Shown here: in pieces, positions 1 to 6,937 of the stretch | Layout: every line of letters starts with the position of its first letter | How positions within the stretch are numbered: the first letter of the stretch is position 1 | Source: JANLQX01 sp043775075 | Lineage (GTDB): Bacteria; Actinomycetota; Acidimicrobiia; Acidimicrobiales; JANYDT01 | Reading direction: 5' to 3' | DNA length: 15,255 bases | Assembly (NCBI GenBank): GCA_043775075.1 | Contig: JAYVSS010000248.1 | Span: 1 to 15,255 of the forward strand | Notes under the pieces: generated by a model | Told to the model about the DNA's origin: nothing | What the model saw: only the letters and a program-made list of their open reading frames with translations | Databases searched by the model: none | Translations under genes and position numbers: made by a program

Positions 1-241
1 AGGCTGACGTTGCGGGAGAGGTCACGGAAGTCTCAGCGTTTCCGAATCGGTGTTTCCGACTCGAAATCCGTCTCGACCGGTTCCCCTCCGACCTGACGCC
101 TTTTTTGACGAAATCTTGAGGCAGGACAAAACGTCAAAGAAGCCGCACATCGGGCTTCGTTCGGCCGAGAGAGAACGATGAACCCTGGTGCAACCCCGGG
201 GCTCCTTATACCGCCGCCCTCTTTTTGATCGGGAAATCATC
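1..241. promoter_or_regulatory. Upstream region of the flgN-flgK-flgL operon, no gene seen
   Basis: No convincing coding sequence is present here. Visible elements are a 12-base direct repeat with one mismatch (GTTTCCGAATCG at 38-49 and GTTTCCGACTCG at 52-63, 14-base period), a run of six T at 101-106 leading into TTGACG at 105-110, and a small hairpin with arms GAAGCC (139-144) and GGCTTC (153-158). TTGACG could be a -35 box, but no good -10 hexamer sits 16-18 bases downstream, so I do not call a promoter. The repeat could be an activator site for the flagellar operon; this is inference. Confidence 0.3.
38..63. repeat. Imperfect 12-base direct repeat upstream of flgN
   Basis: GTTTCCGAATCG (38-49) and GTTTCCGACTCG (52-63) differ at one base and are offset by 14 bases. 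The pair lies about 180 bases before the flgN start. Paired direct repeats in such a position can be regulator binding sites, but nothing else supports this here. Confidence 0.35.
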
Positions 242-712
242 ATGAGCCTTTCTGAAATCAGCGCTGCGCTGCTGCGTGAGCAATCGCTATTGGAGATGCT
301 TCTCTTCAAGTTGGAGGAGGAGCACCTGCTTCTTTCGGCCGGACGGACTCGATGGTTGGCGGCCGCCACTCGGGAAGTGGAAGCCGTCCTCGAGGAGATC
401 CGTCGTTGCGGATTGTTACGAGCGGCGTTGGTTGAGGGCGCAGCACCAGGCCTGGGACTGGGTAAAAATCCGAGTTTGCGAGAGCTTGCGGAAGTGGCCC
501 CGGCGCCTTGGGACGATCTCCTGGTCCACCACCGTGCATCGTTCCTGGAGATCACCGATGAGATAGGCGCGCAGGCCCATGCCAATAAGCAACTCGTCCA
601 TCGCGGAGCGGCCGCGACCCGGGATTTGTTGGAGCGGGCCACTCGCGAGCGGACAGGCGGGCGAATGGGCAGTCGGAAAGAAACGTCATTCCTCGTTGAT
701 CAGGCCATGTAG
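242..712 (+). CDS. flgN: FlgN-like flagellar export chaperone
   Basis: This small cytoplasmic protein of 156 residues is probably the FlgN-type chaperone that escorts FlgK and FlgL to the flagellar export gate. The sequence is rich in Leu, Glu and Arg and looks almost wholly alpha-helical. An N-terminal helical stretch (LSEISAALLREQSLLEMLLF) and a long C-terminal helix ending in a basic tail fit the family's antiparallel helical fold. FlgN is poorly conserved, so the call rests mainly on size, helical character and position directly before flgK. The TAG stop (710-712) abuts the flgK ATG at 713, which implies translational coupling. I chose ATG 242 because the helical region starts there and GGGAAA lies upstream; a GTG at 188 in the same frame would add 18 residues of non-helical sequence. 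It could instead be another secretion chaperone. Confidence 0.72.
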   Translation: MSLSEISAALLREQSLLEMLLFKLEEEHLLLSAGRTRWLAAATREVEAVLEEIRRCGLLRAALVEGAAPGLGLGKNPSLRELAEVAPAPWDDLLVHHRASFLEITDEIGAQAHANKQLVHRGAAATRDLLERATRERTGGRMGSRKETSFLVDQAM

Positions 713-2074
713 ATGAGTGACTTCGGTGGCCTGAGTGTGGGGCTGTCCGGGCTCCTTGCCCATCGACGCGCCCTCGACGTTGCGGGACACAACCTCGCCA
801 ACGTCAACACCCCCGGGTACAGCCGCCAGCGCGTTGATCTAAGCGCGCAGACGAATCCAACAGCGGCGGCGATCTTCGCCCGCACCAACGGCACCGGTAC
901 CGGTGTGCGCGCCGGTACGGCATATCGGATCACCGATCAGTTCCTGGAGATTCGGGCACTGCAGGAACACGGGGCAGACGCATCGTTGAGGCAGACGCAG
1001 TCGTTGCTCGGACAAATTGAAAATACGATCGACGAACCGAGTGATACCGGCCTTTCCGCCCAAATCAACACGTTCATGGCGGCGTGGCACGACGTGGCCA
1101 ATCGACCCGACGACCTCGCTGCCCGTCGCCAACTTGTCGAAACCGCATCGACGCTCACCGCATCATTCGCCCAACTCGATGGCTCACTAAAAACGCTCGG
1201 CGAGAATACTCTTCACGAACTGCAATCGACCGTGGCTGACGTCAACACGACTGCGGCCGCCGTTGCCGATCTGAACAACCGCATTCGGACGGCCGTAACC
1301 GCGGACATGCCGGCGGGCGATCTGATGGACCAGCGAGACGCCCTCGTGCGCACTCTCTCTGAGCAGGTTGGGGTGACGGTGCGCCCGCAGGAGAACGGCG
1401 TTGTCGACGTCTATGTGGGGTCTATGGCGCTGGTCCGGGGCAATCGAGCCGACGCGTTACGCGTCGACGCGACAACCACTCCGGGCTCGACGGCTGTCGT
1501 GTGGGATCGCCTCGGTCTGCCGGCGACCGCGGGTGGCCGCATTGGCGCCGCCCAGGTCGCAATCAACACGAACATTCCCGGCTACCGGACCGAGCTGACG
1601 TCCGTGGCACAAACGCTGACCACCGATGTGAACGCCATCCATACAACTGGCTTCGACCTCTCCGGTGCTGCTGGCGTGGCATTTTTCGTAATGGGTCCAA
1701 CCGGTATCAGCGTCAACCCGACAATCGCCAGCGACCCGACGAAGGTCGCCGCAGCGAACATCGGTTCAGCCCTCCGAGACGGATCCGTGGCTGCCAAGAT
1801 CGCTGATCTAACGAGTCCCGGCAAGGCCTACGCGTCATTTGTGCAACGTCTCGGAATTGAGGCGCGCACGGTGAACCGCCAGGTCTCGACCCAGAGCGTT
1901 GTCACCGAAAAAGTGGACGCCGCCCGAGAAGCCACGTCGGGCGTCAACATCGACGAAGAGATGGCAAACATGGTGGCGATCCAGCATGCGTACAATGCCT
2001 CGGCCCGCTTCCTCACTGCTGTCGATTCGATGCTCGAGACATTGATCAAAAACACCGGCCTTGTCGGCCGCTGA
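713..2074 (+). CDS. flgK: Flagellar hook-associated protein 1 FlgK
   Basis: FlgK (453 residues) forms the first ring of the hook-filament junction outside the cell. The N terminus carries the rod/hook-family signature: GLSVGLSGLLAHRRALDVAG followed by HNLANVNTPGYSRQRVDL at about residues 26-43, where the Asn-Thr-Pro-Gly-Tyr core is diagnostic. The C terminus has the matching helix with GVNIDEEMANMVAIQHAYNA and ends in a helical stretch typical of the D0 domain. The protein is shorter than many FlgK proteins (often around 500 residues or more), so the exposed middle domain is reduced. It starts directly at the flgN stop and is followed after 11 bases by flgL, giving an export-chaperone and junction-protein operon. 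There is no signal peptide, as expected for a type III export substrate. Confidence 0.95.
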   Translation: MSDFGGLSVGLSGLLAHRRALDVAGHNLANVNTPGYSRQRVDLSAQTNPTAAAIFARTNGTGTGVRAGTAYRITDQFLEIRALQEHGADASLRQTQSLLGQIENTIDEPSDTGLSAQINTFMAAWHDVANRPDDLAARRQLVETASTLTASFAQLDGSLKTLGENTLHELQSTVADVNTTAAAVADLNNRIRTAVTADMPAGDLMDQRDALVRTLSEQVGVTVRPQENGVVDVYVGSMALVRGNRADALRVDATTTPGSTAVVWDRLGLPATAGGRIGAAQVAINTNIPGYRTELTSVAQTLTTDVNAIHTTGFDLSGAAGVAFFVMGPTGISVNPTIASDPTKVAAANIGSALRDGSVAAKIADLTSPGKAYASFVQRLGIEARTVNRQVSTQSVVTEKVDAAREATSGVNIDEEMANMVAIQHAYNASARFLTAVDSMLETLIKNTGLVGR

Positions 2075-2085
2075 GAGGGAATGGT

Positions 2086-2991
2086 ATGTCCGCTTTATTT
2101 CGCGTCACCCAACGCAGCGCCACCAACGGTGTGCAGGCCAACATGCAGCGCAGCCTGTCCGCCATGCAGTCGCTTCAGGAGAAGCTTTCGAGCGGCCGCG
2201 AAATTGGGCGGCCGTCGGACTCCCCCGGCGGCACTGCTACGGCGCTCAATCTGCGGGCCAACATTGCTCGGCATGCCCAGTTCGATCGCAACGCCAACGA
2301 TGGGGCGGGCTGGCTGGCCGAAGCCGACAACGCTCTGCAGAGCAGCAACGTCGTTCTCCGCCGCGCCCGAGAACTGGGCGTTTCGGCGGTGAACGGGGCG
2401 TTGAGTGCAGCGGATCGTGAAGCTCTCGCCTTAGAGGTCGACGGCTTGCGGACCCAGCTCATGGGGGTGGCCAACACCTCCCGGCTCGGTCGCCCGCTTT
2501 TCTCCGGAACAGCAGTGCAACCGAGCGGTTCGCCGGACGTGGCCTACGACGCCACCGGCACGTACATGGGCGATGCCGGCACCGTGCTTCGACCGATCGC
2601 TGAAGGTACGTCTGTGCAGGTCAATCTCACAGGACCCGAAGTGTTCGGACCGGTCGGCGCGGATGCTTTCAAAGTACTCACCGATCTGGCGGCCAACATT
2701 CGCACCAACCCGTCGGCCATTGCATCCGTCAGCTTGGTCGGCATCGACGGGGCAATGAATCGAATGCAGAACGCACTCGCAACCGTAGGTGCGCGTACCA
2801 ATATGTTGGAGGCGACGCAGACCCGCAATGCGCAGAGCCGAGACAATCGCATCAGCTCGCTCAATGACATCGAGAGCATCGACCTCCCGAAGACGCTGAC
2901 GGACCTCAAGTTGCAGGAGGTGGCGTATCAAGCGTCGCTCGCTGCGGCGGCTCGGGTGATCCAGCCATCGCTGATGGATTTCCTCCGATGA
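2086..2991 (+). CDS. flgL: Flagellar hook-associated protein 3 FlgL
   Basis: FlgL (301 residues) is the second junction protein, linking the FlgK ring to the flagellin filament. The N terminus (MSALFRVTQRSATNGVQANM) is followed by a flagellin-like helix with the segment LQEKLSSGREIGRPSDSPGG at about residues 30-49, the flagellin/FlgL hallmark. The C terminus returns to a long helix (DIESIDLPKTLTDLKLQEVA, then YQASLAAAARVIQPSLMDFL) typical of FlgL. An AGAGGGA ribosome binding site at about 2074-2080 lies five bases before the ATG at 2086. flgK ends at 2074, so the two genes are likely cotranscribed. The length is typical for the family. Confidence 0.93.
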   Translation: MSALFRVTQRSATNGVQANMQRSLSAMQSLQEKLSSGREIGRPSDSPGGTATALNLRANIARHAQFDRNANDGAGWLAEADNALQSSNVVLRRARELGVSAVNGALSAADREALALEVDGLRTQLMGVANTSRLGRPLFSGTAVQPSGSPDVAYDATGTYMGDAGTVLRPIAEGTSVQVNLTGPEVFGPVGADAFKVLTDLAANIRTNPSAIASVSLVGIDGAMNRMQNALATVGARTNMLEATQTRNAQSRDNRISSLNDIESIDLPKTLTDLKLQEVAYQASLAAAARVIQPSLMDFLR

Positions 2992-3040
2992 TTCTGGCGA
3001 TCGACGCAGGCGTGCCGACGCCAAGGTCCATTGGTGCGCT

Positions 3041-3475
3041 ATGAACGGAACCATGCAAGTACACGACACACTCCCGGTCGTCAACGAGACCACGAAATCG
3101 GCTGACCTCGTGTTCGACCACGGCATTCCCGGATTTGCCGGGGCCCGTCGCTTCTCGTTGTCCTCATGGGGCGCCGACGACGGGCCGTTTTCGCTCATCA
3201 AATGCCTTGACGACGCCACCGAGTTTCTCGTCGCCACCCCGGAAGCTTTTTTCCCGGATTACCACCCAGAAATCGACGATGAGGTGGCAGATTGGTTGGG
3301 CATCGCCACACCCGACGATGGCCTGGTCTTGGTCATCGTGACCGTGCCCGAGCAGGCGAAGAACGCCACGGCAAATCTGCTTGGACCGTTGATCGTCAAT
3401 CGGCAAACACGTCGCAGTATTCAGGCCGTTCTGCACGAAGACTTCTCCACTCGCGAACCACTGTTTCAGCGTTGA
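3041..3475 (+). CDS. fliW: Flagellar assembly factor FliW
   Basis: FliW (144 residues) is a small cytoplasmic protein that binds either flagellin or CsrA. When flagellin is exported, free FliW sequesters CsrA and relieves repression of flagellin translation. Family motifs are visible: HGIPGF at residues 27-32, a central beta-rich part with ATPEAFFPDYHPEID around 65-79, TANLLGPLIVNRQTRR in the second half and the C-terminal STREPL. The gene sits between flgL and csrA, the usual association for this partner-switch pair. The start is ATG 3041; a second in-frame ATG at 3053 would remove four residues, and neither has a strong Shine-Dalgarno sequence. The gap to flgL is 49 bases and to csrA 52 bases. 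Confidence 0.94.
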   Translation: MNGTMQVHDTLPVVNETTKSADLVFDHGIPGFAGARRFSLSSWGADDGPFSLIKCLDDATEFLVATPEAFFPDYHPEIDDEVADWLGIATPDDGLVLVIVTVPEQAKNATANLLGPLIVNRQTRRSIQAVLHEDFSTREPLFQR

Positions 3476-3481
3476 GGTCGG

Positions 3482-3497
3482 GTACGGTCATTCGTAC
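3482..3497 (+). other. Short inverted repeat between fliW and csrA
   Basis: GTACG (3482-3486) and CGTAC (3493-3497) flank a 6-base loop just after the fliW stop codon. It may be a small RNA hairpin or a protein site; there is no T-tract, so a terminator is unlikely. Confidence 0.25.
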
Positions 3498-3522
3498 TTC
3501 GCCTCATACGACCTTCAAGGAG

Positions 3523-3530
3523 CACGGATG
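3523..3530 (+). promoter_or_regulatory. Candidate CsrA site over the csrA start codon
   Basis: CACGGATG overlaps the csrA ATG and resembles the CARGGAUG core of high-affinity CsrA sites with one mismatch. A second GGA lies in the ribosome binding site at 3519-3521. This suggests autoregulation by inference only. Confidence 0.35.
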
Positions 3531-3755
3531 CTCGTTTTAACCCGTAGTGCCAACCAAAGCATCATGATCGGCGACGACGTCGTGATCACCGTGCTCGAAG
3601 TTCGTGGTGATCACGTACGTATTGGGATCCAGGCCCCGCGTTCGGTCCCGGTCTACCGCGAAGAAGTCATTGCTCAACTCAAGGCAGCGAACATTGACGC
3701 GTCGTCGCCGAGTGCAGACGCTCTTGTTCAGTTGCAGGCGCTGTCGAAGCCATAG
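3528..3755 (+). CDS. csrA: CsrA translational regulator
   Basis: CsrA (75 residues) is a homodimeric RNA-binding protein that recognises GGA in hairpin loops and usually blocks ribosome binding. The protein begins MLVLTRSANQSIMIGDDV and continues with the beta-strand core and RIGIQAPRSVPVYREEV. Leu4 and Arg6 of strand 1 and Arg44 of strand 5, the RNA-contacting positions known for the family, are present. It has a somewhat extended C-terminal tail. An AAGGAG ribosome binding site lies at 3517-3522. The start region also reads CACGGATG across the ATG (3523-3530), giving two GGA motifs 7 bases apart and suggesting possible autoregulation. It lies directly between fliW and the flagellin gene, so the likely target is the fliC leader. 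Confidence 0.96.
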   Translation: MLVLTRSANQSIMIGDDVVITVLEVRGDHVRIGIQAPRSVPVYREEVIAQLKAANIDASSPSADALVQLQALSKP

Positions 3756-3777
3756 TTCAGCCTTCTGGCTCCCCCGT

Positions 3778-3797
3778 TTAGGTCGCGGTTAGGTCGC
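3778..3797. repeat. Tandem 9-base repeat upstream of the fliC promoter region
   Basis: TTAGGTCGC occurs at 3778-3786 and again at 3789-3797 with an 11-base period, about one helical turn. It lies 34 bases before the proposed -35 element of fliC, so it could be a regulator binding site; this is inference. Confidence 0.4.
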
Positions 3798-3830
3798 CCG
3801 ACTCATTCGGTGAAAACCTTGGTGTAACTC

Positions 3831-3858
3831 CGCAGTTCCTCCGCTCGGTAGACGATCG
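3831..3858 (+). promoter_or_regulatory. Sigma-28-like promoter candidate for fliC
   Basis: GACGATCG (3851-3858) matches five of eight positions of the flagellar sigma factor -10 consensus GCCGATAA, including the CGAT core. CGCAGTTC (3831-3838), 12 bases upstream, matches four of eight positions of TAAAGTTT. The same nonamer GACGATCGG occurs upstream of flgB behind a better -35 match. The match is partial, and I cannot tell which sigma factor this organism uses. Confidence 0.35.
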
Positions 3859-3879
3859 GGAACATAGCCACCCAGCGTG

Positions 3880-3892
3880 GCATTCGGAATGC
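3880..3892 (+). promoter_or_regulatory. Upstream GGA hairpin in the fliC leader
   Basis: GCATT (3880-3884) and AATGC (3888-3892) form a 5-base stem around CGG, or a 4-base stem around a TCGGA loop. The GGA (3886-3888) lies at the loop edge and is 51 bases upstream of the GGA in the ribosome binding site hairpin. CsrA dimers commonly bridge two such sites, so this may be the second binding site of the fliC leader. Confidence 0.4.
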
Positions 3893-3929
3893 TCACGGAT
3901 TGAGCGCCCGAAGTTCCTGACCAAACTAC

Positions 3930-3945
3930 GAATCAAGGAGGATTC
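3930..3945 (+). promoter_or_regulatory. CsrA-type hairpin covering the fliC ribosome binding site
   Basis: GAATC (3930-3934) and GATTC (3941-3945) pair perfectly around the hexaloop AAGGAG (3935-3940). The loop is the Shine-Dalgarno sequence and contains GGA, the invariant core of CsrA sites. The GTG start codon of fliC follows at 3948. This is the layout known for CsrA repression of flagellin in Bacillus-type systems: CsrA bound to the loop would block the ribosome. fliW and csrA lie immediately upstream, which strengthens the assignment. Confidence 0.7.
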
Positions 3946-3947
3946 CC

Positions 3948-4787
3948 GTGGGTCTCCGCATTAATCAAAACACCGCAGCAGCCAACGCTTACCGCAACCT
4001 GAACGTCTCTGACGGACAGATGGCCAAGAGCCTGGAAAAACTGTCGAGCGGCTTCCGCATCAACCGTGCCGCCGATGACGCCGCCGGTCTCAGCATTTCC
4101 GAAGGCATGCGTTCGCAGATCGGTGGCCTCAAGGTCGCTGTGCGCAACGCCCAGGATGGCATCAGCGTCGTGCAAACGGCAGAAGGCGCCCTGACCGAGG
4201 TCCACTCGCTGCTGCAGCGTGCTCGTGACCTCTCCGTGCAGTCAGCCAACACTGGCGGCAACGACCTTGCCGCCCGCACCGCTGCCAGCACCGAAGCTAC
4301 GGCGATCTTCGACGAAGTCGATCGCATTTCGGCGACTACGTCGTTCAACGGCAAGAACCTGCTCGACACAGCTGCGAACGCCTTCAAATTCCAGGTCGGC
4401 TCCGGCACGAACGCAGCCGATGTCGTCACGGTCACCGTCAACAAGATGGACTCCGCAACACTGCTCGGTGCCACCGCAGCAGCAACGACGGCAAAGATCG
4501 CCGCCGGCGACAACACGGTGCTCACTGATATCGACACGGCGATCAAGGCCGTCTCGGTGCAGCGGGCAAGCCTCGGTTCTGTGCAGAACCGTTTCGAGCA
4601 CACGATTGCCAACATCAACGTGACGGTGGAAAACCTGTCGGCGTCTGAGTCACGTATCCGTGACACGGACATGGCGATGGAAATGACGGCATACAGCCGG
4701 ACACAGATCCTGACCCAGGCCGGTACCGCCATGTTGGCCCAGGCCAACCAGTCACAGCAGGGCGTCCTTCAGCTTCTCCGAGGCTGA
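3948..4787 (+). CDS. fliC: Flagellin FliC
   Basis: Flagellin (279 residues) is the filament subunit, exported by the flagellar type III system and polymerised under the FliD cap. The N-terminal D0/D1 domain shows MGLRINQNTAAANAYRNLNV and, at about 32-48, LSSGFRINRAADDAAGL. LLQRARDLSVQ at 88-98 is the conserved D1 segment. The C-terminal D1/D0 part ends with SRTQILTQAGTAMLAQ and the family tail QGVLQLLRG. The protein is near the minimal flagellin size: the variable D2/D3 region is reduced to about 80 residues (roughly 140-220). No cysteine is present. Translation starts at GTG 3948, six bases after an AAGGAGG sequence (3935-3941). The ribosome binding site lies in a hairpin loop that fits CsrA control. 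This is the only flagellin gene in the window. Confidence 0.97.
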   Translation: MGLRINQNTAAANAYRNLNVSDGQMAKSLEKLSSGFRINRAADDAAGLSISEGMRSQIGGLKVAVRNAQDGISVVQTAEGALTEVHSLLQRARDLSVQSANTGGNDLAARTAASTEATAIFDEVDRISATTSFNGKNLLDTAANAFKFQVGSGTNAADVVTVTVNKMDSATLLGATAAATTAKIAAGDNTVLTDIDTAIKAVSVQRASLGSVQNRFEHTIANINVTVENLSASESRIRDTDMAMEMTAYSRTQILTQAGTAMLAQANQSQQGVLQLLRG

Positions 4788-4803
4788 TCCTCGCTTGGTT
4801 TTT
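4779..4803 (+). terminator. Weak terminator candidate at the fliC stop
   Basis: CGAGG (4779-4783) and CCTCG (4789-4793) pair around the TGA stop, and five T follow at 4799-4803. The stem is only 5 bases and is separated from the T run by 5 bases, so this is a weak candidate. Confidence 0.2.
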
Positions 4804-4920
4804 GGGTGATGCGGTGGACCTTCTCGGTCTGCTGCGTCGCCCGCCGTTGATCGGCTCTCGCTTCGAGGGTCCTGAGCGGCAACAGTTTTTCGCTTAACCG
4901 GAGGGGTCGAGCGGAAATAG

Positions 4921-4961
4921 TCATTCGTGGTGGCTGGATGGCCATCTAGCCACCACGATGA
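4921..4961 (+). terminator. Long near-perfect inverted repeat between fliC and fliD
   Basis: CGTGGTGGCT (4926-4935) and AGCCACCACG (4948-4957) are perfect complements. The 12 bases between them contain the palindrome GATGGCCATC (4937-4946), so the arms run almost to the centre. TCAT (4921-4924) and ATGA (4958-4961) extend the stem after one bulged T. No T-tract follows at once. The likely roles are a Rho-independent-like terminator of fliC lacking a U-tail, or an mRNA-stabilising 3' hairpin that uncouples abundant flagellin mRNA from fliD. Confidence 0.6.
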
Positions 4962-4996
4962 CCCACACTCTTCGTTTCGTTGTTCATGCCCCACCT

Positions 4997-5009
4997 GTCC
5001 TGAGAGGAC
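4997..5009 (+). promoter_or_regulatory. Hairpin that can mask the fliD ribosome binding site
   Basis: GTCCT (4997-5001) and AGGAC (5005-5009) pair around GAG, sequestering the GAGAGGA Shine-Dalgarno sequence of fliD. The loop is only three bases. It is a possible translation control element; the GGA lies in the stem, unlike a typical CsrA site. Confidence 0.35.
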
Positions 5010-5016
5010 CGACGCG

Positions 5017-6882
5017 ATGCCCACTTCCGTAGACGGACTCATCAGCGGACTGAACACCAGCAACACCATCTCGCAGCTCATGGCCGTTGAGCGTCAGTCG
5101 CAGATGCGGCTTACCGCCCAGCGGACAGAGAACGACTCGCTCGTTGGCACATTCCAGAGCCTTAACAGCCGCATGCTTGCCCTCAAAGATGCCGGGACGA
5201 CGCTACGTGCACTTACCGGATGGCAGTCGACGCGGGCGACGTCGACGGATGTCGCACTCGCTAGTGCCACCACGACGAGCACCGCGCAATCCGGCAACCT
5301 CACGTTTCGTATTGACCGTCTCGCCAGCACCCACGCCCTGGTATCCAGCAGCACCGTGTCATCCACATCGGCCATTGTCGCCACGCCAAATTCGCACTAC
5401 CTCGTGTCTGCTTCGTCGGCTCTCGGCATCTCCCAGCTGACGTCGTCGAATGACCTAGCTGTCGGTAGTCACACGTTGACGGTGACCCAATCCTCAGCCG
5501 GCGCCGTGGAACGCAGCACCGTTCTCGGCAACTCGGTCACCATTGCTGCGGGCTCCACCATCGAGATCGCCACCGATGGCACCACGGCCACCACCCAGAT
5601 CGTTACCCTGGCCGGAGGAACGTACTCCCGTTCCGCCCTGGCCGAGCTGGTAACGACGGCATCGGGCGGGTCACTCAAGGCGAGCTTCGGCAACGATGGC
5701 AAACTCGAACTGGCGACCACCCGCGAGGGCAGTGCCGCCAAGCTGGCCATCACCGGTGGATCGGCCCTCACGGCTCTCGGACTCAGTGCGAGCGCCGCCG
5801 CCGTATCGGGCACCGACGCCATCGTCACCGTGGGAACCCAGGCCACGACCATCACCGATCTCTCGGCCGGCGCCGCCGTTTCGTTCAGTGCTGGTGGGGG
5901 ACTCGGCTCGATCAACGCCACCCTTTCCGGTGGTCTGCGAGCGGGCACATCGAAGGTGGCCAACGTCGACCTTGGCGACGGCAAACTCTCGACCGTCACC
6001 AACGCCATCAACAACGCCGGAGCGGGATTTCGGGCCACCACCGTGCAAGTGAGTACTGGTGTCTATCGCTTGCAGCTCGCCGCCTCTGCATCTGGCGAGA
6101 ACGGCAAGATCACTTCGGACACCTCCGTTTTCGATATCAGTTTCGGGGGCATGAACACCCTCACAGGAGCGATCGACGCCAAGATCACCATCGGCTCGGG
6201 GGCGTCGGCCTATTCCGTCACCTCTTCGGAAAACAAGATGGAAGTGCTCCCCGGTGTGGTCGTGGCACTGAATAAAGCGGCACCGACGACCGACGTGACC
6301 ATTGCCGTCGCCAGCGATGCCGACGCCATTGCCTCTAAAGTAAGCACGCTTATTGAATCAGTGAACGGCGCGCTGAACTACATCACCTCGCAATCTCGCT
6401 ACGACGCCTCAACCCGCAGGGGCGGACCGCTGCTCGGCGATTCGACTGCACGGTTGCTGCAACGTCAGGTGTATGACGCCTTCGGCACGATCGGTGCCGG
6501 TGGGGCCGGAGCACTCGGCATCACCCTCGGCCGTGAAGCCAACGTGAACTTTGATCGGGCCAAATTTATCTCCGCCTATCAGGCCGACCCGGCCGCCGTG
6601 CAAGCGGCGTTCACCAACGCCACCACCGGATTTGCTGCTCGCCTGGAAACGGTCGCCAAGTCCGCCACCGAAGCCGTCACCGGTCAGCTGACCTCCACCA
6701 TCGAAGGCAAGCAGTCGCTCTCCAAGAACCTCACCACGCAGATCACTAGTTGGGATACCCGACTGGCGTTGCGCGAGTCCGGTTTGCGCAAGACGTTCAG
6801 CAATCTCGAGGTAGCACTCGGAAAGCTGCAAGCGCAGAGCACACGCTTGGCGGGCGAAATCAACAAACTGTCTCGACAATAA
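5017..6882 (+). CDS. fliD: Flagellar filament cap protein FliD
   Basis: FliD (621 residues) forms the cap that folds incoming flagellin at the filament tip. The N terminus MPTSVDGLISGLNTSNTISQ with LMAVERQSQ is the FliD_N signature (SGL-T-x-x-x-I-x-x-LM-x-x-E). The central part is rich in Ala, Ser and Thr, typical of the exposed domains. The C-terminal third (from about residue 400) contains the FliD_C region with a run of helices around LIESVNGALNYITSQSRYDA and ending KLQAQSTRLAGEINKLSRQ, the D0 coiled-coil helix. I chose ATG 5017 because it has GAGAGG at 5002-5007 and begins exactly at the conserved domain; an in-frame upstream extension to 4927 would read through the intergenic hairpin. 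It lies between fliC and fliS, the usual order. Confidence 0.94.
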   Translation: MPTSVDGLISGLNTSNTISQLMAVERQSQMRLTAQRTENDSLVGTFQSLNSRMLALKDAGTTLRALTGWQSTRATSTDVALASATTTSTAQSGNLTFRIDRLASTHALVSSSTVSSTSAIVATPNSHYLVSASSALGISQLTSSNDLAVGSHTLTVTQSSAGAVERSTVLGNSVTIAAGSTIEIATDGTTATTQIVTLAGGTYSRSALAELVTTASGGSLKASFGNDGKLELATTREGSAAKLAITGGSALTALGLSASAAAVSGTDAIVTVGTQATTITDLSAGAAVSFSAGGGLGSINATLSGGLRAGTSKVANVDLGDGKLSTVTNAINNAGAGFRATTVQVSTGVYRLQLAASASGENGKITSDTSVFDISFGGMNTLTGAIDAKITIGSGASAYSVTSSENKMEVLPGVVVALNKAAPTTDVTIAVASDADAIASKVSTLIESVNGALNYITSQSRYDASTRRGGPLLGDSTARLLQRQVYDAFGTIGAGGAGALGITLGREANVNFDRAKFISAYQADPAAVQAAFTNATTGFAARLETVAKSATEAVTGQLTSTIEGKQSLSKNLTTQITSWDTRLALRESGLRKTFSNLEVALGKLQAQSTRLAGEINKLSRQ

Positions 6883-6937
6883 CTGTTGATCTCACTGCGA
6901 TCAACCTCTCTTTCTTCTCAAGCTCCCGAAGGGTACT

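Noticed and set aside
101..133. Sigma-70 promoter with TTGACG at 105-110
   Set aside because: No acceptable -10 hexamer at 16-18 bases; the sequence there is AAAACG.
193..200. CCCCGGGG palindrome upstream of flgN as an operator
   Set aside because: Eight-base GC palindromes are expected by chance in GC-rich DNA and nothing else supports it.
22..642. Long minus-strand open frame opposite flgN
   Set aside because: Ser/Arg-rich translation with no family pattern, wholly antisense to the well-placed flgN-like gene; a shadow frame of GC-rich DNA.
3989..4747. 252-codon minus-strand open frame opposite fliC
   Set aside because: It mirrors the flagellin codons, has no recognisable domain and no promoter; an antisense shadow.
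5469..6041. Long minus-strand frame within fliD
   Set aside because: Low-complexity Ala/Val/Ser/Pro sequence produced by the Thr/Ser-rich fliD coding region.
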